DNA of 64,000 nt from Fictibacillus nanhaiensis (GCF_019801215.1 NZ_JAHVJO010000001.1:372001-436000), one strand, 5' to 3'. Positions 32,735 to 42,110 are shown, counted from the first letter of the stretch. Notes: generated by a model not told the origin, from the letters alone. Numbers and translations are program-made.

Positions 32735-34960
32735 ATGAATCATGTTGTAACGGTCTCTTCTCTCGGGGAATGGTTAAGAGAATGTATTGAAGAGTATCCT
32801 GAACTTGATGGAGAACTTTTTTTAAAAAGAGCAGAAGAATTAGAGAACAAGAGCAATGAAAAAGGTTCTCTTTATCGCCTGTTAACGATGGAAGCGTTAA
32901 ATTTTTTAAGTGTGGAGGAGCCAAACTGGACATTCCTGGCTGCACGTATTTATCTAAAGCAATTGTATGAGGAAGTGTCATCGAACAGGGGAGAAGCTGT
33001 TATTTCCCCTTATTCAAATCTAAATGGTCTTATACAACAATTAGTACAGCTTAAAATTTATGATTCTTCGATAGCGGATTCATACTCATTAGAAGAAATA
33101 GAAATGGCACAGCAGTTCATTGACCCTTCAAGAGATGAGCTATTTACATATATCGGGTTAAAGACGCTTACTGATCGCTATTTAGCTAAAGGATTCGGTC
33201 ACGAGCTGTATGAACTTCCACAAGAAAGATGGATGATAATCTCTCTTTTCTTAATGAAAAATGAAGATCACTCTTTTAGAATGGAACGGGTTAAAGAAGC
33301 ATATTGGGCTCTCTCTAATCTTTATATGACTGTCGCTACGCCTACTTTGGCAAATGCGGGAAAGAGGCATGGACAGCTAAGCTCATGTTTTATTGATACG
33401 ATTGATGATAGTCTTCGCGGCATATTTGATTCAAATACAGATGCGGCAACCGTTTCAAAAGGGGGCGGCGGACTTGGAATTTATCTAGGGAAAATAAGAT
33501 CAAGAGGATCTGATATAAAAGGGTACAAAGGAAATTCTTCAGGAGTTATCCCTTGGATGAAACAATTAAACAATACTGCCGTTTCTGTTGACCAGCTGGG
33601 GCAAAGGCAGGGTGCAATCGCAGTATATCTTGATATTTGGCATAGAGACATATTGGAGTATTTAGATGCGAAATTAAACAATGGCGATGAAAGAATGAGA
33701 ACACACGACCTTTTTACAGGAATCTGTATACCCGATCTTTTCATGGAACAAGTTGAGAAACGTGAAGATTGGTATTTATTCGATCCTCATGAAGTGAGAC
33801 AACTGATGGGGTTTTCACTCGAAGATTATTATGACGAGACAAAAGGGAAAGGTCGTTTCAGAGAAAGATATGCGGAATGTGTAAATGATGCTAGATTGAC
33901 AAAAAAATGTGTTCCAGCAATTGAAATCATGAAAAGAATAATGAAATCACAGCTAGAAACAGGAACTCCTTTTATGTTCTATCGAGATACAGTGAATCGG
34001 TTAAATGCAAATCGTCATAAAGGGATGATTTATGCATCTAATCTATGCACCGAAATTATGCAGAACATGTCTGCAACAACGGTTATTTCAGAAGAGGCGG
34101 TAGATGGGGAAATTATTATCAAAAAGTCTCCAGGTGATTTTGTTGTTTGCAATCTATCATCCCTGTCGCTTTCGAAAGTCGTTGGTGATAATGTATTGAA
34201 AAGAGTGATTGATATACAGATCAGAATGCTTGATAACGTTATTGATCTTAATCGTATCGATGTACCTCAAGCTGTTCTCACCAACAAAAAATACCGAGCA
34301 ATAGGTGTGGGAACGTTCGGTTGGCATCATCTACTCGCAAAACAAGGGATAAAGTGGGAAAGTGAAGAAGCGGTCAGCTATGCAGAACAGCTTTATGAAA
34401 CGATAAACTATCATGTAATCTCGGCAAGCTGTAATCTGGCGGAGGAAAAAGGTGAATACCAAGCTTTTTCAGGATCTGACTGGCAATCGGGTGATTATTT
34501 TGTAAAACGTAAATATGAATCAGAAGTATGGCAGCACTTGAAAAAAAGAGTAACTCATCACGGAATTCGAAACGGTTATTTGTTGGCAATTGCACCTAAC
34601 TCTTCTACGTCCATCATTGCAAATTCAACACCTAGTGTTGATCCGGTGTTTAAGAAATTTTATTCTGAAGAGAAAAAGAACTATAAAATTCCTGTAACGG
34701 CACCTGATTTAAATGCTGAAACGACGTGGTATTATAAATCAGCTTTTCAAATTGACCAAAAATGGAGTATCTTGCAAAATGCAGCTAGACAACGTCATGT
34801 TGATCAGTCAATTTCTTTTAATCTATATGTCAATCATGACATTAAAGCTAAGGAGCTATTAGAACTTCACATGCTTGCCTTTAAAAAAGGACTTAAGACA
34901 ACCTATTACACGAGATCAACAGCAATAGAGTTAGAAGGATGTGAAAGCTGTGAAAGTTAA
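32735..34960 (+). CDS. Ribonucleoside-diphosphate reductase, class I alpha subunit
   Basis: Reduces ribonucleotides to deoxyribonucleotides using a radical supplied by the beta subunit. The catalytic NLCTE motif is at Asn436-Leu-Cys438-Thr-Glu440. The redox-cysteine regions SSCFID and VVCNLSS, the tyrosine pair YYTRS and a C-terminal CESC pair for thioredoxin are present. There is no N-terminal ATP cone, so dATP inhibition is unlikely. The ATG at 32735 follows AAGGAG at 9 nt, just after the riboswitch terminator; the longer in-frame reading runs through the terminator and is rejected. The gene overlaps the beta-subunit gene. No nrdI is adjacent. Confidence 0.94.
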   Translation: MNHVVTVSSLGEWLRECIEEYPELDGELFLKRAEELENKSNEKGSLYRLLTMEALNFLSVEEPNWTFLAARIYLKQLYEEVSSNRGEAVISPYSNLNGLIQQLVQLKIYDSSIADSYSLEEIEMAQQFIDPSRDELFTYIGLKTLTDRYLAKGFGHELYELPQERWMIISLFLMKNEDHSFRMERVKEAYWALSNLYMTVATPTLANAGKRHGQLSSCFIDTIDDSLRGIFDSNTDAATVSKGGGGLGIYLGKIRSRGSDIKGYKGNSSGVIPWMKQLNNTAVSVDQLGQRQGAIAVYLDIWHRDILEYLDAKLNNGDERMRTHDLFTGICIPDLFMEQVEKREDWYLFDPHEVRQLMGFSLEDYYDETKGKGRFRERYAECVNDARLTKKCVPAIEIMKRIMKSQLETGTPFMFYRDTVNRLNANRHKGMIYASNLCTEIMQNMSATTVISEEAVDGEIIIKKSPGDFVVCNLSSLSLSKVVGDNVLKRVIDIQIRMLDNVIDLNRIDVPQAVLTNKKYRAIGVGTFGWHHLLAKQGIKWESEEAVSYAEQLYETINYHVISASCNLAEEKGEYQAFSGSDWQSGDYFVKRKYESEVWQHLKKRVTHHGIRNGYLLAIAPNSSTSIIANSTPSVDPVFKKFYSEEKKNYKIPVTAPDLNAETTWYYKSAFQIDQKWSILQNAARQRHVDQSISFNLYVNHDIKAKELLELHMLAFKKGLKTTYYTRSTAIELEGCESCES

Positions 34961-36002
34961 TGAACAAGTAATGCTTATTGAAAGAGAAATTTATGATGCT
35001 GATGCGCCGAATGCATCTACCGGAGTCATTAATGGACGCAGCTCGAATATTTTAAATTGGGATGATGTCCGATTCTCATGGGCATATCCTTTATATAAAA
35101 ACATGCTAGCTAATTTTTGGACACCTTTTGAAATCAACATGTCAAGTGACAGTAAACAATATACGTACCTAACAGAAAAGGAACAAGATACGTTTAATAA
35201 GATAATTGGTCTGCTTGCGTTTTTAGATAGTGTCCAAACAGATTATTCAAGCAGAGTTGCGGCTTATTTGACAGATTCAAGTCTTTCTGCGCTCATGGCA
35301 ACTCTATCATTCCAAGAAGTTGTTCACAATCAGTCCTACTCTTATGTACTCTCATCTTTAGTCCCGAAACGAAAACAAGATGAAATCTTTGAATATTGGA
35401 AAACGGACACTGTTTTACGTGAACGAAATGATTTTATTGTGCAAGGATATAAAGAATTCATAGAAAATCCTAAACCGGAGACATTTGTAAAATCTATCAT
35501 TTTTGATGTGATATTAGAAGGATTAAACTTTTATTCCGGTTTTAGTTTTTTTTACAATTTAGCCCGAAATCAAAAGATGGTATCCACTTCAACGATGATC
35601 AATTATATCAACAGAGATGAACAGCTTCATGTTTACTTGTTCTGTAAAGTGTTTAAGGCAGTATTGGATGAAAATCCACATCTTCAAAACGAAGAGCTGG
35701 ATGCTTTTGCAAAACGAACCTTTCAAAAAGCCGCAGAACTTGAAATAAAATGGAGCAAGTATATTATTGGAGACGCGTTTGAAGGGATTAATGAAACCGA
35801 CTTAGCAGCGTACATCAAGTTTATGGCAAATAAAAGATTAAACGAACTTGGATTTGAAAAACTATATCCAGAACACAAGAAGAATCCTCTTCCATGGATT
35901 AAAGCTTATTCTGATGTAAATTCCGGAAAAAGTGATTTTTTTGAACAAAAATCAAGACAATATACTAAGGTATCTGATGAAAATGGGTTTGATGAACTAT
36001 AA
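34950..36002 (+). CDS. Ribonucleoside-diphosphate reductase, class I beta subunit
   Basis: Radical-generating subunit of 350 residues with a dimetal site. All ligands are visible: Asp93, Glu123, His126, Glu190, Glu224 and His227. The radical tyrosine is Tyr130 (EVVHNQSY). The two-protein arrangement without NrdI differs from the nrdI-nrdE-nrdF-ymaB operon of B. subtilis, so the metal may be iron rather than manganese. The GTG at 34950 has AAGGA 10 nt upstream and lies inside the end of the alpha gene; the GTG at 34941 is a poorer choice. Confidence 0.93.
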   Translation: MKVNEQVMLIEREIYDADAPNASTGVINGRSSNILNWDDVRFSWAYPLYKNMLANFWTPFEINMSSDSKQYTYLTEKEQDTFNKIIGLLAFLDSVQTDYSSRVAAYLTDSSLSALMATLSFQEVVHNQSYSYVLSSLVPKRKQDEIFEYWKTDTVLRERNDFIVQGYKEFIENPKPETFVKSIIFDVILEGLNFYSGFSFFYNLARNQKMVSTSTMINYINRDEQLHVYLFCKVFKAVLDENPHLQNEELDAFAKRTFQKAAELEIKWSKYIIGDAFEGINETDLAAYIKFMANKRLNELGFEKLYPEHKKNPLPWIKAYSDVNSGKSDFFEQKSRQYTKVSDENGFDEL

Positions 36003-36031
36003 AAAGCCGGGAAATTGATTCCGGCTTTTTT
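36001..36031 (+). terminator. Terminator of the ribonucleotide reductase operon
   Basis: AAAAAGCCGG/CCGGCTTTTT, a perfect 10-bp stem with a 10-nt loop and T-run. Confidence 0.92.
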
Positions 36032-36068
36032 CTTATCTTTCTTTTATAATGAGTGAATATAAAACGTT

Positions 36069-36905
36069 TTACTTAAGTTCTTCTTTTACTTCAAATTGCC
36101 GGTTTACCTTCTCGCACTCTTCATAATATTTTTCATGTGTTTTTTGAATAACATGATCAAACACTTCATCTACTTCGTTACTTAATATTTTGATCCCTTC
36201 ACCCGTAATTCCGCCTTTAACACACACCTTTTGGATCAAAGTTGGCAGTGTATATACTTCTTTTTCAAGTAATTTTCCCATTCCGATAATCATATCACTT
36301 GCAATCTGTGTAGCTTGGGCTTTCGTGATGTCTGTTTTTTCGACAGCACTATTGATGAAGCATTGCAGAAAATATCCCATGAATGCAGGGCCGCAGCTAG
36401 CGATATCCGAAGAAATCCGGGTAATATTTTCATCAATAATAATAGGTGTTGAGATACAAGTCATTAATGAAAGCAGTTTTTCTCGATAGTCAGGATGACA
36501 TTTGCTTCCGAAAGAAATGAGTGAAGACCCTGAAAGTGCTCGATTGTTTATGCTCGGAATCGCTCTTGCAATATTGCAATCTAACAGGTCTTCAAGCTGC
36601 TGGCAGGAAATAGGGCTTGTAATAGAAACGACTAATTGATGCTTTGAGATATAACTTTTATTGGTAGATAGTAGTGAATAAAATTCATGTGGTTTTACGC
36701 AAATAAAAACAATGTCAGCGAACCGAAACACTTCTTCAGGTGTACTCCCTACCTTGATTTTTGGATAGGCATGCTGCAGCCTTTCCGCTTTGGACAGGGT
36801 GCGGTTTGTAACCATCAACCGTGATGGGGAAATGGCTGAAGATTCGATGAAAGAAGAAACGAGAACGCTTCCCATATTTCCGGTTCCGATAATTCCAATC
36901 TTCAT
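36069..36905 (-). CDS. comER: ComER, pyrroline-5-carboxylate reductase-like late competence protein
   Basis: A 278-residue protein of the ProC fold: N-terminal dinucleotide loop KIGIIGTGNMG, then the FICVKPHEF and VVSITSPIS segments and the C-terminal SDIASCGPAFMGYFLQ region. ComER lies divergent to comEA, as in B. subtilis. Its enzymatic role is unclear; in B. subtilis it affects sporulation and biofilm entry. The ATG at 36905 follows AAGGAGG at 7 nt; the frame is open 99 nt upstream without a ribosome binding site. Confidence 0.9.
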   Translation of the reverse strand: MKIGIIGTGNMGSVLVSSFIESSAISPSRLMVTNRTLSKAERLQHAYPKIKVGSTPEEVFRFADIVFICVKPHEFYSLLSTNKSYISKHQLVVSITSPISCQQLEDLLDCNIARAIPSINNRALSGSSLISFGSKCHPDYREKLLSLMTCISTPIIIDENITRISSDIASCGPAFMGYFLQCFINSAVEKTDITKAQATQIASDMIIGMGKLLEKEVYTLPTLIQKVCVKGGITGEGIKILSNEVDEVFDHVIQKTHEKYYEECEKVNRQFEVKEELK

Positions 36906-37005
36906 ACCTGAACCTCCTTCCTCTACCTTAAAATCTATGCGCTTCATGTCTTGTTTATGATTTAGTACTGTTTCATCTTTATATTTTACAAAGGAGTGGA
37001 CCATT

Positions 37006-37620
37006 GTGGAGAAAGTTAAGCAGCATCAAAACTTGTTGATTGCAGGAGGTGTGTTCATTTTGATCCTAATCGGAACCCTTCTTTTTATTAGAATGGGAAA
37101 CGAGCCTGACATTCCAATTAACCCTATTCAAAACCCCATCCCCATTGAACGAGAAAATAAAAAACAGGAAGATCTAGATATGAGATCTGATGGTCATGCA
37201 TTTATTATGATCGATATTCAAGGAAGTGTTAAAAGTCCTGGTGTTTATCAGATGAATAACGGAGATCGAGTCATGCATGCCATAAAGAAAGCTGGTGGAT
37301 TTTTAGAAGAAGCAGAAGCTCGTTCTGTAAACCAGGCTCAAAAGCTATCAGATGAAATGATTATTTATGTAGCCGCTAAAGGAGAAGAATTCAACCATCA
37401 GAATGGAAATGCCCAAAACAATAACAGTGACAAGCTAAACATTAATACCGCAGATAGTGAGGAACTGCAGAACCTGAGTGGAGTAGGTCCTGCTAAGGCA
37501 GAGAGTATTATTTCCTATCGTGAGGAGAATGGTCCTTTTACATCCATTGAACAATTATTAGAGGTTCGGGGGATAGGAGAAAAAACAATAGAAGATTGGA
37601 AAGACAAAATAGAATTTTAG
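37006..37620 (+). CDS. comEA: Competence protein ComEA, membrane DNA receptor
   Basis: Binds incoming double-stranded DNA at the outer face of the membrane. The 204-residue protein has one N-terminal transmembrane helix (about 9-27), an SLBB domain (IQGSVKSPGVYQM, about 65-115), a flexible linker (about 125-143) and a helix-hairpin-helix DNA-binding domain (INTADSEELQNLSGVGPAKAESIISYREENGPF, about 145-178). The start is GTG with AAGGAG 9 nt upstream. It heads comEA-comEB-comEC. Confidence 0.95.
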   Translation: MEKVKQHQNLLIAGGVFILILIGTLLFIRMGNEPDIPINPIQNPIPIERENKKQEDLDMRSDGHAFIMIDIQGSVKSPGVYQMNNGDRVMHAIKKAGGFLEEAEARSVNQAQKLSDEMIIYVAAKGEEFNHQNGNAQNNNSDKLNINTADSEELQNLSGVGPAKAESIISYREENGPFTSIEQLLEVRGIGEKTIEDWKDKIEF

Positions 37621-37689
37621 TAGGGTTTTTGTTGACCCTCTATTTTGGTGAGTCTACACTTAGTGTATAGATTAAGGAGGCGATATGAG

Positions 37690-38145
37690 TTGGAACGCAT
37701 TTCCTGGAATGAATACTTCATGGCTCAAAGTCAGCTGTTGGCGTTAAGAAGTACGTGTACCCGTTTAGCAGTAGGGGCTACAATCGTGAGAGATAAACGA
37801 ATTATTGCCGGGGGTTATAACGGTTCAATATCTGGCGGTGTGCATTGTATTGATGAAGGCTGTTACGTAATCGATGGACACTGTGTAAGAACCATCCACG
37901 CTGAAATGAACGCCCTCCTTCAATGTTCAAAGTTTGGAGTGCCGACAGATGGTGCCGAGATGTATGTTACACATTTTCCGTGTTTGCATTGCTGTCGATC
38001 TATCATTCAAAGCGGAATTAAGAAAATCTATTATGGTGAGGATTACAAAAATCACCCTTATAGCATTGAACAGTTTAAAGATGCTGGAGTGATCGTTGAG
38101 AAAGTTGAGATGAAAATTCCTCCTTCTGCTTTTATTTCCACTTAA
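37690..38145 (+). CDS. comEB: dCMP deaminase ComEB
   Basis: Zinc deaminase of the cytidine/deoxycytidylate family converting dCMP to dUMP. The catalytic HAE (His70-Ala-Glu72) and PCLHC (Cys98, Cys101) motifs are intact. The protein is 151 residues, about 38 shorter than B. subtilis ComEB; the missing part is the C-terminal extension. The TTG at 37690 gives the MERISWN start and has AAGGAGG 9 nt upstream. Deaminase activity is not needed for competence in B. subtilis. Confidence 0.92.
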   Translation: MERISWNEYFMAQSQLLALRSTCTRLAVGATIVRDKRIIAGGYNGSISGGVHCIDEGCYVIDGHCVRTIHAEMNALLQCSKFGVPTDGAEMYVTHFPCLHCCRSIIQSGIKKIYYGEDYKNHPYSIEQFKDAGVIVEKVEMKIPPSAFIST

Positions 38146-38147
38146 GT

Positions 38148-40436
38148 ATGAATCCTAGGTATGCCGTTCTCAGTGCTCTTTCTTCGTTAACTGGTGTATG
38201 GCTTACAAAAAAGATGACGGTAACGAGTGTTGGATGTGTTGCAATTCTAGTTATCGTCATTGTTTTTCAGTTAAAAAGAAAATCCTTCATTGTTTTCTTT
38301 CTTCTTCCGTTCTTCTTTATTTATTCCAACATGTATGAAATGTGGAATGAATCCAAGCTTTCCTCTGACACTACAGCTTTTCAAGGTGTGGTCGACACCA
38401 TTCCAAAAATAAGAGGTAAGATGATAAGTTTTCAGCTTGAAACGAACGAGGAAATAATCATGGTTCGTTACAAGATGAAATCAGCTTTTGAAAAAGAAGC
38501 CTTAAAGGATCTTAAAGTTACGATGTATTGTTCTTTGAAGGGAGCTTTAAAAAAGCCTGATACAGAAAATCAACTTTATGGCATGGATTACAGTGAGTAC
38601 TTGCGTAACAAAAAGATATATTGGATCCTTGAACCTTCTCATTTTGAGTTCCGTGAATGTATAACTACGAATGCGAACAGTTGGACTTTCAAGATAAAAT
38701 TATGGAGAAACAATAACATTAAACAATTGGAAGAAAACTTTTCAGCAAATACAGCAGGTCTTATGAATGCTCTTCTTTTTGGCTATAGAGAGGGAATTGA
38801 TCCTCATATTCTTGAAGCTTATCAACATCTTGGATTGACTCATCTCTTAGCAGTCTCTGGTTTTAATGTTGGTGTTATCTCATTTTTTCTTTATTTCATT
38901 TTTGTGAGAATGGGAATGGTAAAAGAAATCGTTTACCTCATGATTATAATCTTTCTTCCTGTATACATCATCTTAACGGGGGGAGAAAGCTCAATCGTTC
39001 GAGCTGGTATAATGGGGATAATCGTACTTCTTCTCTTAGCATTTGGCAGGAAGCTTAATCCAGCGGTACTGCTTTCAATGGTATGTATTGTTATGCTTCT
39101 TTGGAATCCATTAGCAGCATTTGATCTCGGCTTTCAGCTATCCTTTTTAATGACTTTCATTTTAATTACGTCAATCTCTATTTTTCAGTTAAAATCTTCA
39201 ATCCCTCTTCTTTTTATCACATCGTTTATGTGCTCGCTGTTTTCTATTCCAATTATTCTTTATCACTTCTACGCATTCTCTCTTTGGTCAATACCGATAA
39301 ATGTTATTTACATTCCATTCGTATCTATGATCCTATTCCCTGTTTCAATATTAGTATTTGTATTTACTTCGACTATGCCAATTATTACGTCTATACTCAG
39401 AAAGCCTGTACAGCATCTTTTTGAAGGTGCAGCCTCATTTCTTGAACTGGTTCAAGGATTAGATGGAACACTTGTGATGGGTCGCCCTTCACTGTGGCTT
39501 TTCTTTTTATACTATGTCTCGTTGCTTTATTTGTTTTATAGATGGGAGAACAGTGGACGATTCCATATTACATTTTTAATTCCCTTTATGCTGCTTGTTT
39601 TTTTGCATGGAAGTCTTCCGTATGTTAACCCTAATGCTTCTGTTTCTTTTATCGATGTGGGCCAAGGAGACAGCATATTGATCGAATTGCCACATCGTAA
39701 AGAAGTTTATCTCATAGATACAGGAGGATCTATCACATTTGAGAAGGAAGAGTGGGAGAAACAGATTGAAGAATTTAATGTGACGAAGAAAGCAGTCATT
39801 CCATTTTTAAATGGAAGAGGGATTAGAAAGCTAGATGGGTTGATTGTAAGCCATGGTGATATGGACCATGCAGGAGGAGTAATCCATCTTTTAGAAAACA
39901 TGAGGGTGAAAACCCTTTTTATGCCATTCAATACGGAAAAGAATAAATTAGTCACAGGAATAGAAGAGGAAAGCAGAGAACGTGGCGTCAATTTAATGTA
40001 TCTTCATAAAGGAATGAATTGGGGAGGTAGAGAAGCTCGTTTTCATGTTTTACATCCGAACCATAAAAAATTTTCCACCAATAATAGCTCTATTGTACTT
40101 TGGGTGGAAATTTACAATACCTCTTTCTTGTTCACAGGAGATATTGAAAAAGAAGCAGAAAAAGAAATTATGAGTGGCTATCATAAACTTCATGCCGATA
40201 TCTTAAAAATTGCCCACCATGGAAGCAAGACTTCATCTACAGATTCTTTTTTATCAAGTGTTTCACCCAAATATGCTGTTGTATCAGTAGGGAAGAATAA
40301 CATGTATGGTCATCCAGATCTTGATATTATAGACAGGTTAAAGCAAAAGAGTATAAGGGTCTTTCGGACAGACCATCATGGAGATATCGTATTTAATATT
40401 GGAAAAAAAGGTATGGAAGTATTTTCAGCGCAATAA
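38148..40436 (+). CDS. comEC: Competence protein ComEC, DNA uptake channel
   Basis: A 762-residue polytopic membrane protein that moves single-stranded DNA into the cell. An N-terminal OB-like region (about 90-190) is followed by the competence helix bundle with LGLTHLLAVSGFNVGV (about 228-243) and a C-terminal metallo-beta-lactamase domain with FIDVGQGDSILIE and SHGDMDHAGG motifs and HHGSKTSS, suggesting nuclease activity. It begins 2 nt after comEB, and a terminator follows. Confidence 0.95.
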   Translation: MNPRYAVLSALSSLTGVWLTKKMTVTSVGCVAILVIVIVFQLKRKSFIVFFLLPFFFIYSNMYEMWNESKLSSDTTAFQGVVDTIPKIRGKMISFQLETNEEIIMVRYKMKSAFEKEALKDLKVTMYCSLKGALKKPDTENQLYGMDYSEYLRNKKIYWILEPSHFEFRECITTNANSWTFKIKLWRNNNIKQLEENFSANTAGLMNALLFGYREGIDPHILEAYQHLGLTHLLAVSGFNVGVISFFLYFIFVRMGMVKEIVYLMIIIFLPVYIILTGGESSIVRAGIMGIIVLLLLAFGRKLNPAVLLSMVCIVMLLWNPLAAFDLGFQLSFLMTFILITSISIFQLKSSIPLLFITSFMCSLFSIPIILYHFYAFSLWSIPINVIYIPFVSMILFPVSILVFVFTSTMPIITSILRKPVQHLFEGAASFLELVQGLDGTLVMGRPSLWLFFLYYVSLLYLFYRWENSGRFHITFLIPFMLLVFLHGSLPYVNPNASVSFIDVGQGDSILIELPHRKEVYLIDTGGSITFEKEEWEKQIEEFNVTKKAVIPFLNGRGIRKLDGLIVSHGDMDHAGGVIHLLENMRVKTLFMPFNTEKNKLVTGIEEESRERGVNLMYLHKGMNWGGREARFHVLHPNHKKFSTNNSSIVLWVEIYNTSFLFTGDIEKEAEKEIMSGYHKLHADILKIAHHGSKTSSTDSFLSSVSPKYAVVSVGKNNMYGHPDLDIIDRLKQKSIRVFRTDHHGDIVFNIGKKGMEVFSAQ

Positions 40437-40470
40437 AAAAGAACCGAATGGCAATATTCGGCTCTTTTTT
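40436..40470 (+). terminator. Terminator after comEC
   Basis: GAACCGAA/TTCGGCTC stem with one mismatch, preceded by A6 and followed by T6. Confidence 0.8.
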
Positions 40471-40475
40471 ATGTA

Positions 40476-40607
40476 TTATGCAATTGCTTTAAGAATGACT
40501 CCGATGGCAAATATAAGTGTAAAAAAGACAAAGGATACAACAAAGCCAACTCCGGAATCAATAAGGTCGTTACGCTTGCTTTGTACATCTTTTTCGAAAT
40601 GGTTCAT
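40476..40607 (-). CDS. yqzM: YqzM family small membrane protein
   Basis: A 43-residue protein. The polar N-terminus (MNHFEKDVQSKRNDLIDSG) is followed by one transmembrane helix (about 19-40). It matches YqzM of B. subtilis in sequence and in its place between comEC and holA on the opposite strand. AGGAGGG lies about 7 nt before the ATG. The function is unknown. Confidence 0.88.
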   Translation of the reverse strand: MNHFEKDVQSKRNDLIDSGVGFVVSFVFFTLIFAIGVILKAIA

Positions 40608-40809
40608 GTGACAACCCTCCTAATCCATCCTTAGTATACGTTATCATTTTTAAAAAATCCATACTGAAAATGCTTTCTTCCCTGCCTTTTCTCAAAAACT
40701 TACCAAGGATTCTAATTGTTGTCACCAATAATACAAATCTGCATAGGATATCCTAATTAAAGCTAACATGTAGTTCTCCACGGACTATGTGTTGGTGTTT
40801 ATCATAAAT

Positions 40810-40842
40810 GAAGGAACGGGCGAAAGCACTGTTCCTTCTTTT
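40810..40842 (+). terminator. Orphan terminator upstream of holA
   Basis: GAAGGAAC/GTTCCTTC, an 8-bp stem capped by a GC-GAAA-GC tetraloop helix, followed by four T residues. No plus-strand gene ends here: comEC already has its own terminator 370 nt upstream. The rest of the 285-nt gap shows no ORF. Confidence 0.75.
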
Positions 40843-40892
40843 GCTTGCAAAACCCTTCTCTTCCTCATAGGATGATATAGAGGTGAAAAAAG

Positions 40893-41936
40893 GTGCTTAC
40901 AGTTGATTCATTAAAAAAAACAATAAAAAATAAACAAATATCACCCATTTATTTAATTTGGGGAACAGAACTCTTTTTAGCTGAGGAAGCGATTCGAACC
41001 CTTTCTTCTTTACTTCTTCCAGAGGAAAAGGATTTTAATTTCAGCCTACATAACCTTGATGAAATTTCAGTTCAGGAAGTAATGGAAGATGCAGAGACAA
41101 TGCCATTTTTAGGAGAGCGGCGGGTTGTCGTTATGAAGAATGCTGTGTTTTTGACAGCAGCAAAGGATAAGACAAAAATTGAGCACGATTTAAAAATATT
41201 TGAGCAGTATTTGCAAAATCCAGCGGAGTATACAACGTTGGTCATCGTGGCTCCATATGAAAAACTTGATGAAAGAAAGAAGATTGTTAAACAGTTAAAG
41301 TCTCAGGCTGAAATTGTTCAAGTGTCTCAACTTAGCAACGACACGGCTGAGAAATGGCTGTTGAAAGAAGCTGAACATTCCAGCGTAACCATTGAAAAAG
41401 AAGCCATTCAGCTTCTATTAGCAAGATTAGGAACCAAAATGGCTATCTTAGCAAAAGAATTGGAAAAGATGTCTTTATATGTTGGTAAAGGTGGAATCAT
41501 TACGGTAAAGACAGTAGATAACCTTGTGTCTAGAACGCTTGAGGATGATGTTTTTAGTCTTGTTGATCATGTTGTCCATAAGCGGACGGAACTAGCTTTA
41601 AGAAGTTTTTATGATCTGATGAAACAGAACCAGGAACCGATTCAGATCCATGCTTTAATCACAAGACAGTTCCGAATCATAAACGGTGTAAAAGAGCTTC
41701 AAAAAAAGGGATACGGAGAAAAGCAAATGGCATCCGCCTTAAAAATTCATCCATACGCAGCGAAACTTGCAACAAAGCATGCTAAGCAATTCAACGAATC
41801 GTTTTTAAGAAATTGCCTAGATGATTTTGCTGAAACTGACTATAAGATGAAAACAGGTCAAATGGATAAAGTACTTCTTTTAGAAATGGAAATCATTAAA
41901 CTTTCTCAAAACAATGTAACCAGCTCCTTAGTGTAG
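40893..41936 (+). CDS. holA: DNA polymerase III delta subunit HolA (YqeN)
   Basis: Clamp-loader delta subunit that opens the beta sliding clamp. The 347-residue protein has the family's N-terminal YLIWGTELFLAEEA, the clamp-binding MPFLGERRVVVMKNA (about 67-82) and the C-terminal helical collar LLLEMEIIKLS. The start is GTG with GAGGTG 7 nt upstream. Its last codons lie in a strong terminator. Confidence 0.94.
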   Translation: MLTVDSLKKTIKNKQISPIYLIWGTELFLAEEAIRTLSSLLLPEEKDFNFSLHNLDEISVQEVMEDAETMPFLGERRVVVMKNAVFLTAAKDKTKIEHDLKIFEQYLQNPAEYTTLVIVAPYEKLDERKKIVKQLKSQAEIVQVSQLSNDTAEKWLLKEAEHSSVTIEKEAIQLLLARLGTKMAILAKELEKMSLYVGKGGIITVKTVDNLVSRTLEDDVFSLVDHVVHKRTELALRSFYDLMKQNQEPIQIHALITRQFRIINGVKELQKKGYGEKQMASALKIHPYAAKLATKHAKQFNESFLRNCLDDFAETDYKMKTGQMDKVLLLEMEIIKLSQNNVTSSLV

Positions 41937-41950
41937 GAGCTGGTTTTTTT
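41918..41950 (+). terminator. Terminator of holA
   Basis: AACCAGCTCC/GGAGCTGGTT, a perfect 10-bp stem with an 8-nt loop and seven T residues, overlapping the holA stop codon. Confidence 0.93.
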
Positions 41951-41980
41951 GACCAAAATAAAAGGTCTATTCTAAAAAAT

Positions 41981-42068
41981 GGTGCTTTAGGCTCCACAAT
42001 TAGCGTAAAGCACCAAGGCGGCTCACCGCACGCCCACCAGAAAGCGAACATCCTAAAAACGGGAATCT
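41981..42068. repeat. Partial copy of a Bacillaceae intergenic repeat-like sequence
   Basis: GGTGCTTTA (41981-41989) and TAAAGCACC (42006-42014) form a perfect inverted repeat around GGCTCCACA. After this comes GGCGGCTCACCGCACGCCC and AAAGCGAACATCCT, which resemble the GC-rich intergenic element scattered through many Bacillaceae genomes (GGCGGCTCACCGCCCGCCC...GAAAGCGAGC). The composition is unlike the AT-rich surroundings. It occupies most of the 226-nt gap between holA and rpsT. Confidence 0.5.
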
Positions 42069-42110
42069 ATAACTTTCAAGAGCAACAAAGTTTGCAACAA
42101 CAGCAAAATA

